Below are positions 25,597 to 33,779 of a stretch of DNA of 64,000 nucleotides, in pieces. Below the pieces are notes generated by a model. The model saw only the letters and a program-made list of their open reading frames with translations, had not been told where the DNA came from and did not search any database. The position numbers and the translations under genes are program-made. Position 1 is the first letter of the stretch. Each line of letters begins with the position of its first letter. The DNA lies in assembly GCA_910584065.1 (NCBI GenBank), contig CAJTZN010000010.1:1-64000 (forward strand), written 5' to 3'. This DNA is from an uncultured Eubacterium sp. (GTDB lineage Bacteria; Bacillota; Clostridia; Lachnospirales; Lachnospiraceae).

Positions 25597-26868
25597 CTAC
25601 ACCCCCAGCCAGGAATAATCTTTTTTCTGTTTTTCTTCCTTCAATGCAGCCAGCAGGCTTTCATCAATCATAGCATTGCCCAACCCACCTGCAGCCAGCA
25701 TAGCCGGGAAATTATCAATATCGACAAAAGAGATGATTTTACTTCCTCCCTTTTCTTTGTCCCGATAAACAACAGATACTCCGACCAGTTCATTCTTTTT
25801 ATAGGAATCCATCAAAGTAGCATTATGTGTAGTGATCACAAGATCGATCTGACGCTTTTTCCCAATTTTTATCAACTGTTCAATAAGCTTATATACTCTT
25901 GCCGGATGAATGCCATTATCAATTTCTTCTATTAAGACCATGCTGCCTGGATCACTCATCAAGACAGCCGCCAACACAGCAATGCAGCGCAATGTACCAT
26001 CTGACAATTGTCTCGCATCGACGCGATTGATCGAATTATAACTTTTCTCTCTTAAAGCAAATATCACATCTCCAATTTTTGTCTCAATAAATTCAATATC
26101 TATCACATCATTCTCGGGAAGGCTTCTGACAATATCCAGCAGCATCTCCTTGCTATTCCGATCTTTACACATTTCGTTTAGAACTGCAGATAGGTTATCG
26201 CAATTCATTCTTAATTCAACATCTGAGATTCTTACATAATCTCGAATTTCAGAAGGGATTGGATTTAGAATCTTAATATTTTTCAAATGTTTCACAACTC
26301 GTTCCATTAGATCAACGTATACACGTTCATCCTCCGTATCTCTAGCTATTTTATTGATGATCTGAGGTAAAATGGCAGAAGAACGAACACAGATCGTATC
26401 AGGATCATTTCCCTTCCTCCCGTTTTTGTATTGAACTTTTATTTCTGCCCTTTCTTTCTCTACAGGCTTCGTTTTAAATAATTTATTTGTTTTTGGCCCA
26501 AGTGTATTTGTCTTTACCAGATATAATCCTTCTTCATCAATCACAACATGACCATTAACTCCTACTTTCATCTCATACAAAAGGTCGTTATTCTCGTCCA
26601 AGTCAATCAAACATCCTAATTTAAAGGCACTTGTTTTAAATCTGGCACAGCCATGACTGCCTCCCCTTACAATAGTTCCTGTATTTTTTGTTCCATCAAG
26701 TATTGTGCCCAGATCCATTCCTGTAGAAGCCATTGCCAATATTGCAATTGCCTCTATTGCATTACTTTTCCCTGATGAATTAGTGCCAATAAGAGTTGTC
26801 AGGGTTTCTATATTAAGTTCCGCCCTTTCAAAGCTCTTAAAATTTTCAAATATAAAACTTTTGATCAC
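25597..26868 (-). CDS. ABC/SMC-like AAA ATPase (AAA_15/AAA_21, OLD-like)
   Basis: This 423-residue ATPase has the short IKSFIFENFKSFERAEL start of the SMC/OLD-like family and Walker A GTNSSGKS at residues 28 to 35. An ABC signature LSDGT lies at 288 to 292, Walker B VLIEEIDNG around 311 to 319, and an H-loop TTHN near 350. No TOPRIM domain follows, unlike OLD nucleases. The C-terminus (SWLGV) ends 3 nt before the PIN-like gene. Such ATPases act as sensors or switches in several defence systems (OLD, Septu, PARIS families). Its exact system is not one I can name. Confidence 0.85.
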   Translation of the reverse strand: MIKSFIFENFKSFERAELNIETLTTLIGTNSSGKSNAIEAIAILAMASTGMDLGTILDGTKNTGTIVRGGSHGCARFKTSAFKLGCLIDLDENNDLLYEMKVGVNGHVVIDEEGLYLVKTNTLGPKTNKLFKTKPVEKERAEIKVQYKNGRKGNDPDTICVRSSAILPQIINKIARDTEDERVYVDLMERVVKHLKNIKILNPIPSEIRDYVRISDVELRMNCDNLSAVLNEMCKDRNSKEMLLDIVRSLPENDVIDIEFIETKIGDVIFALREKSYNSINRVDARQLSDGTLRCIAVLAAVLMSDPGSMVLIEEIDNGIHPARVYKLIEQLIKIGKKRQIDLVITTHNATLMDSYKKNELVGVSVVYRDKEKGGSKIISFVDIDNFPAMLAAGGLGNAMIDESLLAALKEEKQKKDYSWLGV

Positions 26869-26889
26869 TCTTACACAGCCCCCTAACTC

Positions 26890-26933
26890 AAAAGGGATAT
26901 CAAAGGAATCCTCTTTCCTTGATACCCCTTTTT
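26890..26933 (-). terminator. Terminator after tpiA
   Basis: AAAAGGG-TATCAAAGGAA pairs with TTTCCTTGATA-CCCCTTTT, a long stem ending in T runs on both strands. It lies between the tpiA stop and the ATPase gene and could act in both directions. Confidence 0.8.
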
Positions 26934-26953
26934 ACTGCTATTACAACGTTTGC

Positions 26954-27700
26954 TTAATAATTTACGATCTTGCCAAAGTCGGCTTTTAAGGATGCTCCGC
27001 CTACAAGGCCGCCGTCGATATCCGGTTTTGTAAAGAGTTCTGCCGCATTTCCCGCGTTGACCGAGCCGCCGTACTGGATGCGTATTTCGGAGGCGGTTGC
27101 CTCGTCGTATACTTCCGCGATACAGTCGCGAATCGCTTTGCACACTTCTTCCGCCTGATCGGAAGTCGCTGTTTCGCCGGTGCCGATCGCCCAGATCGGC
27201 TCGTAGGCGATCACGGCGTTCTTTGCCTGGTCGGCTGTCACGTTTTGGAAGGCGATCTTGATCTGCATGCGGATCCAGTCGATGTAGATTCCCTGTTTTC
27301 TCTGTGTGAGGGATTCACCGCAGCAGATGATCGGGGTGATGCCGTGTTCAAAGGCTTTTAATACTTTTTTGTTTACGGTTTCGTCAGTTTCTGCGAAGTA
27401 TTCGCGGCGTTCGGAGTGGCCGATGATGACGTATTTCACGCCGGCATCCGTGAGCATGTCAGGGGCGATCTCACCGGTGTAGGCGCCGCTTTCCTCGTAG
27501 TACATGTTCTCAGCTCCGATTTGGATGTTTGTGCCTTTTGCTGCTTCGATGCAGGGGATGATGTCGATGGCTGGGACGCAGAATACGACGTCGGCGTTTT
27601 CGGTTGCTACTAACGGTTTTAATTCATTGACAAGTGCTACTGCTTCACTTGGGGTTTTGTTCATTTTCCAGTTTCCTGCGATTATTTTTTTTCTTGACAT
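26954..27700 (-). CDS. tpiA: Triosephosphate isomerase
   Basis: This 248-residue TIM-barrel enzyme interconverts dihydroxyacetone phosphate and glyceraldehyde 3-phosphate. It has the substrate lysine in AGNWKMNK, the catalytic His in VIIGHSERREYF, the catalytic Glu in AYEPIWAIGTG, and the phosphate-binding YGGSVNAGN. Length is normal for the family. ATG 27700 follows AAAGAAAGGAAA. The same frame stays open about 300 nt further upstream through GC-rich repeats, but that part is not conserved TIM sequence and was rejected as a start. It ends the gap-pgk-tpiA cluster and is followed by a strong terminator. Confidence 0.98.
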   Translation of the reverse strand: MSRKKIIAGNWKMNKTPSEAVALVNELKPLVATENADVVFCVPAIDIIPCIEAAKGTNIQIGAENMYYEESGAYTGEIAPDMLTDAGVKYVIIGHSERREYFAETDETVNKKVLKAFEHGITPIICCGESLTQRKQGIYIDWIRMQIKIAFQNVTADQAKNAVIAYEPIWAIGTGETATSDQAEEVCKAIRDCIAEVYDEATASEIRIQYGGSVNAGNAAELFTKPDIDGGLVGGASLKADFGKIVNY

Positions 27701-27719
27701 GTTGGGTTTCCTTTCTTTT

Positions 27720-27820
27720 TTTGAGGGTTTGCGGGCATTTGACTGCGCTTCGGGGTTGCGGGCTGCAGGCGGGTTTGGGAGTATGGGGACGGTTGGGCTC
27801 CGCGAAAGGGGGGGGCGCCC
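27720..27820 (+). repeat. G-rich tract with potential quadruplex
   Basis: The plus strand here contains at least seven GGG or GGGG runs in under 100 nt (GGGTTTGCGGG, CGGGTTTGGGAG, TATGGGGACGGTTGGG, then a run of eight Gs). On the minus strand, that of tpiA transcription, the RNA would be C-rich, so a quadruplex could form only in the template strand DNA. Confidence 0.5.
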
Positions 27821-27978
27821 TTCTAGCATCCTGCTCCGCTTCGCTCCGCAGTCTGCACGCGGGCAGTCGCCTCCTTCTAGCATCCTGCTCCGCTTCGCTC
27901 CGCAGTCTGCACGCGGGCAGTCGCCTCCTTCTAGCATCCTGCTCCGCTTCGCTCCGCAGTCTGCACGCGGGCAGTCGC
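27821..27978. repeat. Three tandem 54-bp GC-rich repeats
   Basis: Copies begin at 27821, 27875 and 27929 with TTCTAGCATCCTGCTCCGCT and are nearly identical; the third stops at 50 bp. Each contains a GCAGTCTGCACGCGGGCAGT section, and the last joins a GCGGGC-AGTC-GCCCGC hairpin. 54 is divisible by 3, so open frames run through it on both strands, but nothing supports coding. It fills the pgk-tpiA gap. Confidence 0.9.
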
Positions 27979-27983
27979 CCGCT

Positions 27984-28044
27984 AAAATCCAGGACAGAAG
28001 CAAGAAATGATGCGAGCATCATTTTTGTTTCTGTCCTGGATTTT
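27984..28044. terminator. 61-nt near-perfect inverted repeat after pgk
   Basis: AAAATCCAGGACAGAA (27984-27999) is exactly complementary to 28029-28044, and an inner AAATGATGC/GCATCATTT pair extends the stem. It lies 15 nt after the pgk stop on the minus strand. It may stabilise, process or partly terminate the pgk mRNA, or be one unit of a dispersed palindromic element together with the adjacent repeats. Confidence 0.65.
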
Positions 28045-28058
28045 GAAGGGCTCGTTGC

Positions 28059-29255
28059 TTACGCGTTGTTCGCTGCCACTACGCCTGGGAGATCTTTGCC
28101 TTCCAAAAACTCCAGCGAAGCGCCGCCGCCTGTTGAGATATGGGTCATCTTGTCGCCAAAGCCGAGCTGGTTTACGGCTGCTGCGCTGTCACCGCCGCCG
28201 ATGATCGTCGTGGCGCCTTGCAGGTTCGCCATTGCCTCGGCTACGGCTACGGTTCCTTTGGCGAAGTTCGGCATTTCGAAGCATCCCATCGGGCCGTTCC
28301 ATACGACGGTTTTGGCTCCGGCTATGGCTTCCGCAAACAATCTCTGTGTTTCCGGGCCGATGTCAAGGCCTTCCATATCGGCCGGAATCTCTCCGCGTCC
28401 GACAATTTTTGTGTTGGCATCATTTGAGAAATCATCCGCCACGATCGTATCAATCGGAATCAAAAGCTTCACGCCTTTTTCCTCCGCTTTCTTTTCCATA
28501 TCAAGAGCATACTGCTTGTAGTCTTCCTCAAGAAGAGATTTTCCGACTTCTTCGCCGTGCGCTGCCATAAATGTGTATGCCATACCGCCGCCGATGATCA
28601 ATGTATCTACTTTATCCAAAAGATTCTCAATGACAGAAATCTTAGAAGAAACTTTAGCGCCGCCAAGAATGGCTACAAACGGTCTTTCCGGGTTATTTAC
28701 CGCATTCCCGAGGAAATCAATCTCTTTCTGCATCAAATAACCGACAACAGCCGTATCTACATATTTGGTAACGCCGACGTTAGAACAGTGCGCCCTGTGA
28801 GCCGTACCGAATGCGTCATTGACAAATACATCGGCGAGCGAAGCGAGGTCTTTTGAAAATGCGTCCTCGTTTTTCGTCTCTTCCGCACGATAACGCGTAT
28901 TCTCGAGAAGCACAACATCTCCGTCCTTCATCGCGGAAACGGCTGCCTTCGCATTATCGCCCACGACATTGGCGTCAGCGGCAAATGTAACTTCCTGTCC
29001 GAGAAGTTCTGAGAGACGGGTTGCTACCGGAGCCAGTGAAAGTTCCGGCTTCGGCTCTCCTTTTGGCTTTCCGAGATGGGAGCAGAGGATGACTTTTCCC
29101 CCGTCCGCGATCAGTTTCTTAATCGTCGGGAGCGCTGCCACCAGACGATTTTCGTCCGTGATCTTTCCGTCCTGCAACGGAACGTTAAAATCACAGCGAA
29201 CCAGCACTCTCTGGCCCTTTACATTGATATCATCCACAGATTTTTTGTTTAACAT
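28059..29255 (-). CDS. pgk: Phosphoglycerate kinase
   Basis: The 398-residue two-domain enzyme makes ATP from 1,3-bisphosphoglycerate. Visible motifs are the N-terminal substrate site RVLVRCDFNVPLQDGKITDENR, the HLGKPKG arginine/lysine loop, VFVNDAFGTAHRAH, the nucleotide-domain AILGGAKVSSKI, and the C-terminal GGGDSAAAV with a STGGGASLEFLEGK loop. Length is standard. AAGGAAGGAGATAAC precedes ATG 29255. It lies between gap and tpiA in the same direction, with a terminator-like hairpin before it and a long palindrome after it, so the three glycolytic genes may be expressed at different levels. Confidence 0.98.
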   Translation of the reverse strand: MLNKKSVDDINVKGQRVLVRCDFNVPLQDGKITDENRLVAALPTIKKLIADGGKVILCSHLGKPKGEPKPELSLAPVATRLSELLGQEVTFAADANVVGDNAKAAVSAMKDGDVVLLENTRYRAEETKNEDAFSKDLASLADVFVNDAFGTAHRAHCSNVGVTKYVDTAVVGYLMQKEIDFLGNAVNNPERPFVAILGGAKVSSKISVIENLLDKVDTLIIGGGMAYTFMAAHGEEVGKSLLEEDYKQYALDMEKKAEEKGVKLLIPIDTIVADDFSNDANTKIVGRGEIPADMEGLDIGPETQRLFAEAIAGAKTVVWNGPMGCFEMPNFAKGTVAVAEAMANLQGATTIIGGGDSAAAVNQLGFGDKMTHISTGGGASLEFLEGKDLPGVVAANNA

Positions 29256-29285
29256 TATGTTATCTCCTTCCTTTAAGCTTCATAG

Positions 29286-29325
29286 CAAAAACGGGTTCGG
29301 TCCCATTGACAGACCGGACCCGTTT
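29286..29325 (-). terminator. Terminator between gap and pgk
   Basis: AAACGGGTTCGGTC (29289-29302) pairs with GACCGGACCCGTTT (29312-29325). On the minus strand the stem is followed by TTTTT. It should end or attenuate transcripts from gap before pgk. Confidence 0.85.
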
Positions 29326-29352
29326 GGGTTTCAATCAAATGCGAGTTTCAAA

Positions 29353-30369
29353 TTAGGAAAGTTCGCTGAAGTATTTGATCGTTCTTACCATCTGGCTCGT
29401 GTATGAGTTCTCGTTGTCATACCAGGAAACAACCTGTACTTCGTAAAGATCGTCGCCTACCGGGTTCACCATTGTCTGTGTTGCATCAAACAGGGAACCG
29501 TATCTCATACCGATCACGTCAGATGAAACGATTTCGTCTTCATTGTATCCAAAGGACTCGTTTGCTGCTGCTTTCATCGCTGCATTGACATCCTCTGCGG
29601 TAACGCCGGCTTTTTTCACTACTGCTGTCAGGATCGTCGTAGAACCTGTCGGTGTCGGAACACGCTGAGCAGAACCGATCAGTTTGCCGTTCAGTTCCGG
29701 AATAACAAGGCCGATCGCCTTTGCTGCACCTGTGCTGTTTGGCACAATGTTCACTGCAGCTGCACGGGATCTTCTGAGGTCGCCTTTTCTCTGCGGGCCG
29801 TCCAGTGTCATCTGGTCGCCTGTGTAGGCATGGATCGTAACCATGATACCAGACTGTACCGGGGCATACTTGTTCAGCGCATCTGCCATCGGAGCAAGAC
29901 AGTTTGTCGTACAGGAAGCAGCCGAAATGATCGTATCCTCCGCTTTCAACGTCTCATGGTTTGTGTTGTAAACGATCGTCGGAAGATCATTTCCAGCAGG
30001 AGCCGAAATAACAACTTTGCGGGCACCGGCATTGATATGTGCCTGCGCTTTCTCCTTTGATGTATAGAATCCGGAACACTCAAGAACAACGTCTACACCG
30101 AGTTCACCCCAAGGGCAGTTATTGGCATCTGGCTCTTTATAGATCTTGATGGTCTTTCCGTCAACTGTGATGGAATCCTCACCAGCAGATACCGTATCCG
30201 CTTTCTCGTATTTACCCTGAGAAGAGTCATACTTCAAAAGGTGAGCAAGCATCTTAGGGCTTGTCAGGTCATTGATCGCTACTACTTCGTATCCTTCTGC
30301 TCCAAACATCTGTCTGAATGCAAGACGTCCAATACGTCCGAATCCGTTAATCGCTACTTTTACTGCCAT
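29353..30369 (-). CDS. gap: Glyceraldehyde-3-phosphate dehydrogenase
   Basis: This 338-residue NAD-dependent enzyme of glycolysis has a Rossmann start VKVAINGFGRIGRLAFRQ, the ISAASCTTNCLAP catalytic Cys motif, HAYTGDQMTLDGPQ, a RRSRAAAVNIVPNSTGAAKA phosphate loop and the C-terminal SWYDNENSYTSQMVRT. ATG 30369 is preceded by AGGAGG. It is the first gene of the gap-pgk-tpiA cluster, with its own terminator. Confidence 0.98.
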   Translation of the reverse strand: MAVKVAINGFGRIGRLAFRQMFGAEGYEVVAINDLTSPKMLAHLLKYDSSQGKYEKADTVSAGEDSITVDGKTIKIYKEPDANNCPWGELGVDVVLECSGFYTSKEKAQAHINAGARKVVISAPAGNDLPTIVYNTNHETLKAEDTIISAASCTTNCLAPMADALNKYAPVQSGIMVTIHAYTGDQMTLDGPQRKGDLRRSRAAAVNIVPNSTGAAKAIGLVIPELNGKLIGSAQRVPTPTGSTTILTAVVKKAGVTAEDVNAAMKAAANESFGYNEDEIVSSDVIGMRYGSLFDATQTMVNPVGDDLYEVQVVSWYDNENSYTSQMVRTIKYFSELS

Positions 30370-30508
30370 TTGTCGTTTCCTCCTAAATAAAATGATATAC
30401 TTTCTTCGTGTTTGTTAAAAAATTTACAAACTTCTAAAACCTATTCTACCCAATTTATCCAAAAATTTCAAGGGGTAATGTGATTTTTTTCAGGAAAATC
30501 GTTCCCTT

Positions 30509-31945
30509 TTACATGCGCCGGTACAAATCCTCATACTTTTTCGCGGAATTTGCCCATGAGAAATCCCTCGCCATGCCGCGGTCGATGATCTTATTCCAGT
30601 CGCGGCGCTTATCGTAGTAAACGTATTTCGCGTAACGGATCGTGTTCAGCATCTCGTGCGCATTGTAATTCGCAAAGGAAAAACCGGTACCCGTTCCTTC
30701 GTATTCATTGTACGGCTCTACCGTGTCTTTCAGTCCGCCCGTCTCGCGCACGATCGGTACCGTGCCGTAGCGCAGGCTCATCAGCTGGCTCAGTCCGCAC
30801 GGCTCAAACAGCGACGGCATCAAAAACGCGTCGCAAGAAGCATAGATCTTATGCGACCGCTCGTTCGAGTAAAAAATGTTTGCCGAAACCCGATCCGGAT
30901 ATTTCCATGCAAAGTGGCGGAACAAATGCTCGTACTTCTCATCTCCGGTTCCCAGAACGACGAGCTGCGTGTCTTCCGCGCAGATTTCTTCGATCACGTA
31001 GTCGATCAGGTCAAATCCCTTCTGATCCGTGAGACGGGAAACGATCCCGATCATAAACTTCTTATCATCCTGGGCCAGTCCCAGTTCTCTCTGCAGCGCC
31101 CGCTTGTTTTTGATCTTTTCCTTGCGGAACGTCCTCGCGTCATAATTGACCGCGATCAGCGGATCTTTGGCCGGATTGTATTCATCATAATCCAATCCGT
31201 TCACGATACCTGTCAGACAGTTCGCCTTGGCATTGATCAGGCCATCCAGCTTTTCTCCATAAAAAGGTGTCTTGATCTCTTCGGCGTATGTATCGCTCAC
31301 CGTCGTGATCTGGTCCGCATACACCAAACCACCCTTCAAATAGTTCGCATCGCCATACGCTTCCAATTTATCCGGTGTAAAATAGTACGCATCCAGTCCG
31401 GCCGTATCCATCACGGTCTTCTTATCCCAAATGCCCTGGAATTTCAGATTATGGATCGTCATGATCGACTTGATCCCGCGGAAAAATTCTCCCTGCTGGA
31501 ACGAATCCTTCAAATATACCGGGATCAATCCCGTCTGCCAGTCATGACAGTGAATGATATCTGGACGGAATCCAATCAGGGGAAGCGAAGATAACGCTGC
31601 CTTCCCAAAGAAAGCAAATTTCTCAATGTCCTGATAAATTTCCCCATAAGGAGTATTTCCGCTAAAATAAAATTCATTGTCCAAAAAGTAGAACGTCACG
31701 CCCTGATATTCCATCTGGAAAATACCTACATACTGCTTACGCCAGGCAAGTTCAAGATAAAAATGCGTGATAAATTCCATCTGGTTTTTATATTCTTCCG
31801 GTATCGCCATATACTTCGGCACCATAACCCGTACGTCAAACTCATCCTTGTTAAAATATTTTGGCAGGGAGCCAACAACATCGGCCAGCCCGCCCGTCTT
31901 GATGAACGGTACGCACTCAGAAGCTACAAATAGGACTCTTTTCAT
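30509..31945 (-). CDS. glgA: Glycogen synthase (ADP-glucose type)
   Basis: The 478-residue GT5 enzyme transfers glucose from ADP-glucose to glycogen. The KTGGLADVVGSLPK motif near residue 17 binds ADP-glucose; the C-terminal domain has IVSRLTDQKGFDLI and the PSLFEPCGLSQLMSLRYGTVPIVRETGGL loop. Length is typical. GGAGGTAGAATC precedes ATG 31945. The branching enzyme glgB lies at 42 kb; glgC and glgP are not in the window. Confidence 0.97.
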   Translation of the reverse strand: MKRVLFVASECVPFIKTGGLADVVGSLPKYFNKDEFDVRVMVPKYMAIPEEYKNQMEFITHFYLELAWRKQYVGIFQMEYQGVTFYFLDNEFYFSGNTPYGEIYQDIEKFAFFGKAALSSLPLIGFRPDIIHCHDWQTGLIPVYLKDSFQQGEFFRGIKSIMTIHNLKFQGIWDKKTVMDTAGLDAYYFTPDKLEAYGDANYLKGGLVYADQITTVSDTYAEEIKTPFYGEKLDGLINAKANCLTGIVNGLDYDEYNPAKDPLIAVNYDARTFRKEKIKNKRALQRELGLAQDDKKFMIGIVSRLTDQKGFDLIDYVIEEICAEDTQLVVLGTGDEKYEHLFRHFAWKYPDRVSANIFYSNERSHKIYASCDAFLMPSLFEPCGLSQLMSLRYGTVPIVRETGGLKDTVEPYNEYEGTGTGFSFANYNAHEMLNTIRYAKYVYYDKRRDWNKIIDRGMARDFSWANSAKKYEDLYRRM

Positions 31946-32029
31946 GATTCTACCTCCATTCAGTGGTTTCCTTACGTATTCTTAAATACTAGTATACACC
32001 ATTTTAAGGGGATAGAAAAGACCTTTTTG

Positions 32030-32866
32030 CTATTTATAAAAATATTTTTCTACGGCCTCGAGTCCCTTATATAATCCGGTCGCGACAATGCAGAGAATGA
32101 CGATGCTGAGTATGACATAATCCAGCTTAAACACCTGGCTGCCGTATACGATCAGATAGCCGAGTCCGGCATTGGCGGCGAGAAATTCCCCGATGATGAC
32201 GCCGACGAGTGACAGACCGATATTTACTTTCATATTGCTCACGATCGTGTGGACGTTTCCCGGCAGGACGACGTATTTCAAAATATCAATCCTCTTTCCT
32301 CCGAGTGTGCGGATCAGCTTGATCTTCTCGTCTTCCACGGAGCAAAATGCCGTGTGGAGTGTGATGATGCTCCCAAACACAGCCACAGACACCGCCGCGA
32401 CGATGATCGTCTTCATATTATTGCCGAGCCATACGATAAAAACCGGAGCGAGCGCCGTTTTCGGCAGGCTGTTCAGCACGACGAGATAAGGTTCGCACAC
32501 TTTCGCCACCGTCCGGTTCCACCATAACAGGACAGCGACCACGATGCCGAAAAACATGATAAAGAAAAAGCTGACAAACGTTTCCAGAAGCGTGATCCCA
32601 ATATGATAATAAATGCTCCCGTCGGCAGAAAGGTCGGCAAAGCACGAAACCATGCGCGACGGACTACTAAACACAAAAGGATCGACAGCACCGGTCCTAG
32701 CAGCGATCTCCCATGCCGCAAGAAATGTGAAAAAAATACTGATCTGGAAAAAACGTACGCTTCGCTTCTGCCGGATATGTGACAGGATAAAATCCCGCTG
32801 CCTGGCCGAACATTCCTTTGAAAGACTTCGTTTCAGATCCCGAATAGACACTTTATTTTCCACCAT
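32030..32866 (-). CDS. ABC transporter permease (SsuC/TauC/ThiX-like)
   Basis: The 278-residue permease has about six membrane segments and the EAA-type loop LIRTLGGKRIDILKYVVLPGNVHTIVSNMKVNIGLSLVGVIIGEF. This is typical of the nitrate/sulfonate/taurine/HMP uptake subfamily. The start overlaps the last 14 nt of the ATPase gene and has GGAGGAG just upstream. No solute-binding protein gene is adjacent, so the substrate cannot be named. Confidence 0.88.
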   Translation of the reverse strand: MVENKVSIRDLKRSLSKECSARQRDFILSHIRQKRSVRFFQISIFFTFLAAWEIAARTGAVDPFVFSSPSRMVSCFADLSADGSIYYHIGITLLETFVSFFFIMFFGIVVAVLLWWNRTVAKVCEPYLVVLNSLPKTALAPVFIVWLGNNMKTIIVAAVSVAVFGSIITLHTAFCSVEDEKIKLIRTLGGKRIDILKYVVLPGNVHTIVSNMKVNIGLSLVGVIIGEFLAANAGLGYLIVYGSQVFKLDYVILSIVILCIVATGLYKGLEAVEKYFYK

Positions 32867-33626
32867 TTAACTCCTCCCATATCTCATTAAAATAATGATG
32901 AAACTCGGGCGCGCTCCTCGCCTTGAACGGCGTGACCTCATCCTCAAATGTCAGACGGATCGGAATCTCCTTTTTCAGTGATGCCGGCCGCGCCGTGAGC
33001 ACAAGCACCCGGTCAGCCATACTGATGGCCTCGGAAATATCGTGTGTAATGAGAATTGCCGTCTTTTTTTCCTTTTTGATGATCTTCCATATATCATCGG
33101 ACACTTCGAGCCGCGTCTGGTAGTCCAGCGCCGAAAACGGTTCATCTAACAAGAGCAGGTCCGGCTCCATCAAAAGCGTGCGGATCAGCGCCACCCGCTG
33201 CCGCATGCCGCCGGACAGTTCTGACGGTTTTGATTTTTGAAAGGAAACAAGTCCATACGACTGAAAAAGATGGTTTAGCAGCATGATCTTATCTTCCTCT
33301 TTTTCCTCCTTTTGTATCGTCAGTCCCAGCCTCGCGTTTTCATATGTATTTTTCCATTCCAGCAAATGATCCCTCTGCAGCATATAGCCAATGTTGATCC
33401 CTGATTTTCCCCGCTCCTCATTTCCGATGAACACCTTACCGCAGTCCGGTTCGATCAGTCCGGAAATGATAGATAACAGCGTAGTTTTCCCACAGCCGCT
33501 CGGTCCTACGACCGCCAGAAATTCACCTTCCTCCACCTGGAAACTCAGATCATCGATCGCAAGCGTTTCCCCGTACACACTGTGGTACGAATAGGAAATA
33601 TGATCCGCCGACAATATCGCACCCAT
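32853..33626 (-). CDS. ABC transporter ATPase (SsuB/TauB-like)
   Basis: The 257-residue ATPase has Walker A GPSGCGKTT, a Q-loop near MLQRDHLLEW, signature LSGGMRQRVAL, Walker B LLLLDEPFSALD and an H-loop ILITHD. It matches the importer ATPases for small anions, sulfonates or thiamine precursors. A GGGGG ribosome binding site precedes ATG 33626. It is divergent from the plus-strand dehydrogenase and overlaps the permease start, so the two are co-translated. Confidence 0.92.
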   Translation of the reverse strand: MGAILSADHISYSYHSVYGETLAIDDLSFQVEEGEFLAVVGPSGCGKTTLLSIISGLIEPDCGKVFIGNEERGKSGINIGYMLQRDHLLEWKNTYENARLGLTIQKEEKEEDKIMLLNHLFQSYGLVSFQKSKPSELSGGMRQRVALIRTLLMEPDLLLLDEPFSALDYQTRLEVSDDIWKIIKKEKKTAILITHDISEAISMADRVLVLTARPASLKKEIPIRLTFEDEVTPFKARSAPEFHHYFNEIWEELNGGK

Positions 33627-33779
33627 AAGCCGCCCCCTTTTTTACACATTTTGTTGCAAGGCAATTCTGCGCTGCCGAAGCAACTTTTACCTCATTTTAT
33701 GAGAAAAATGTCATATGGTGCATAACAAATAGTACGGTGGGAAATGATAACGGATAAAGAATAGAATTTGGAGGAGATC

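Noticed and set aside
27821..27978. Possible CRISPR array
   Set aside because: The 54-bp units are directly adjacent with no unique spacers, and no cas genes are near.
27701..28003. N-terminal extension of triosephosphate isomerase by about 100 residues
   Set aside because: The frame is open only because the 54-bp repeat is divisible by three; the family length and ribosome site fit ATG 27700.
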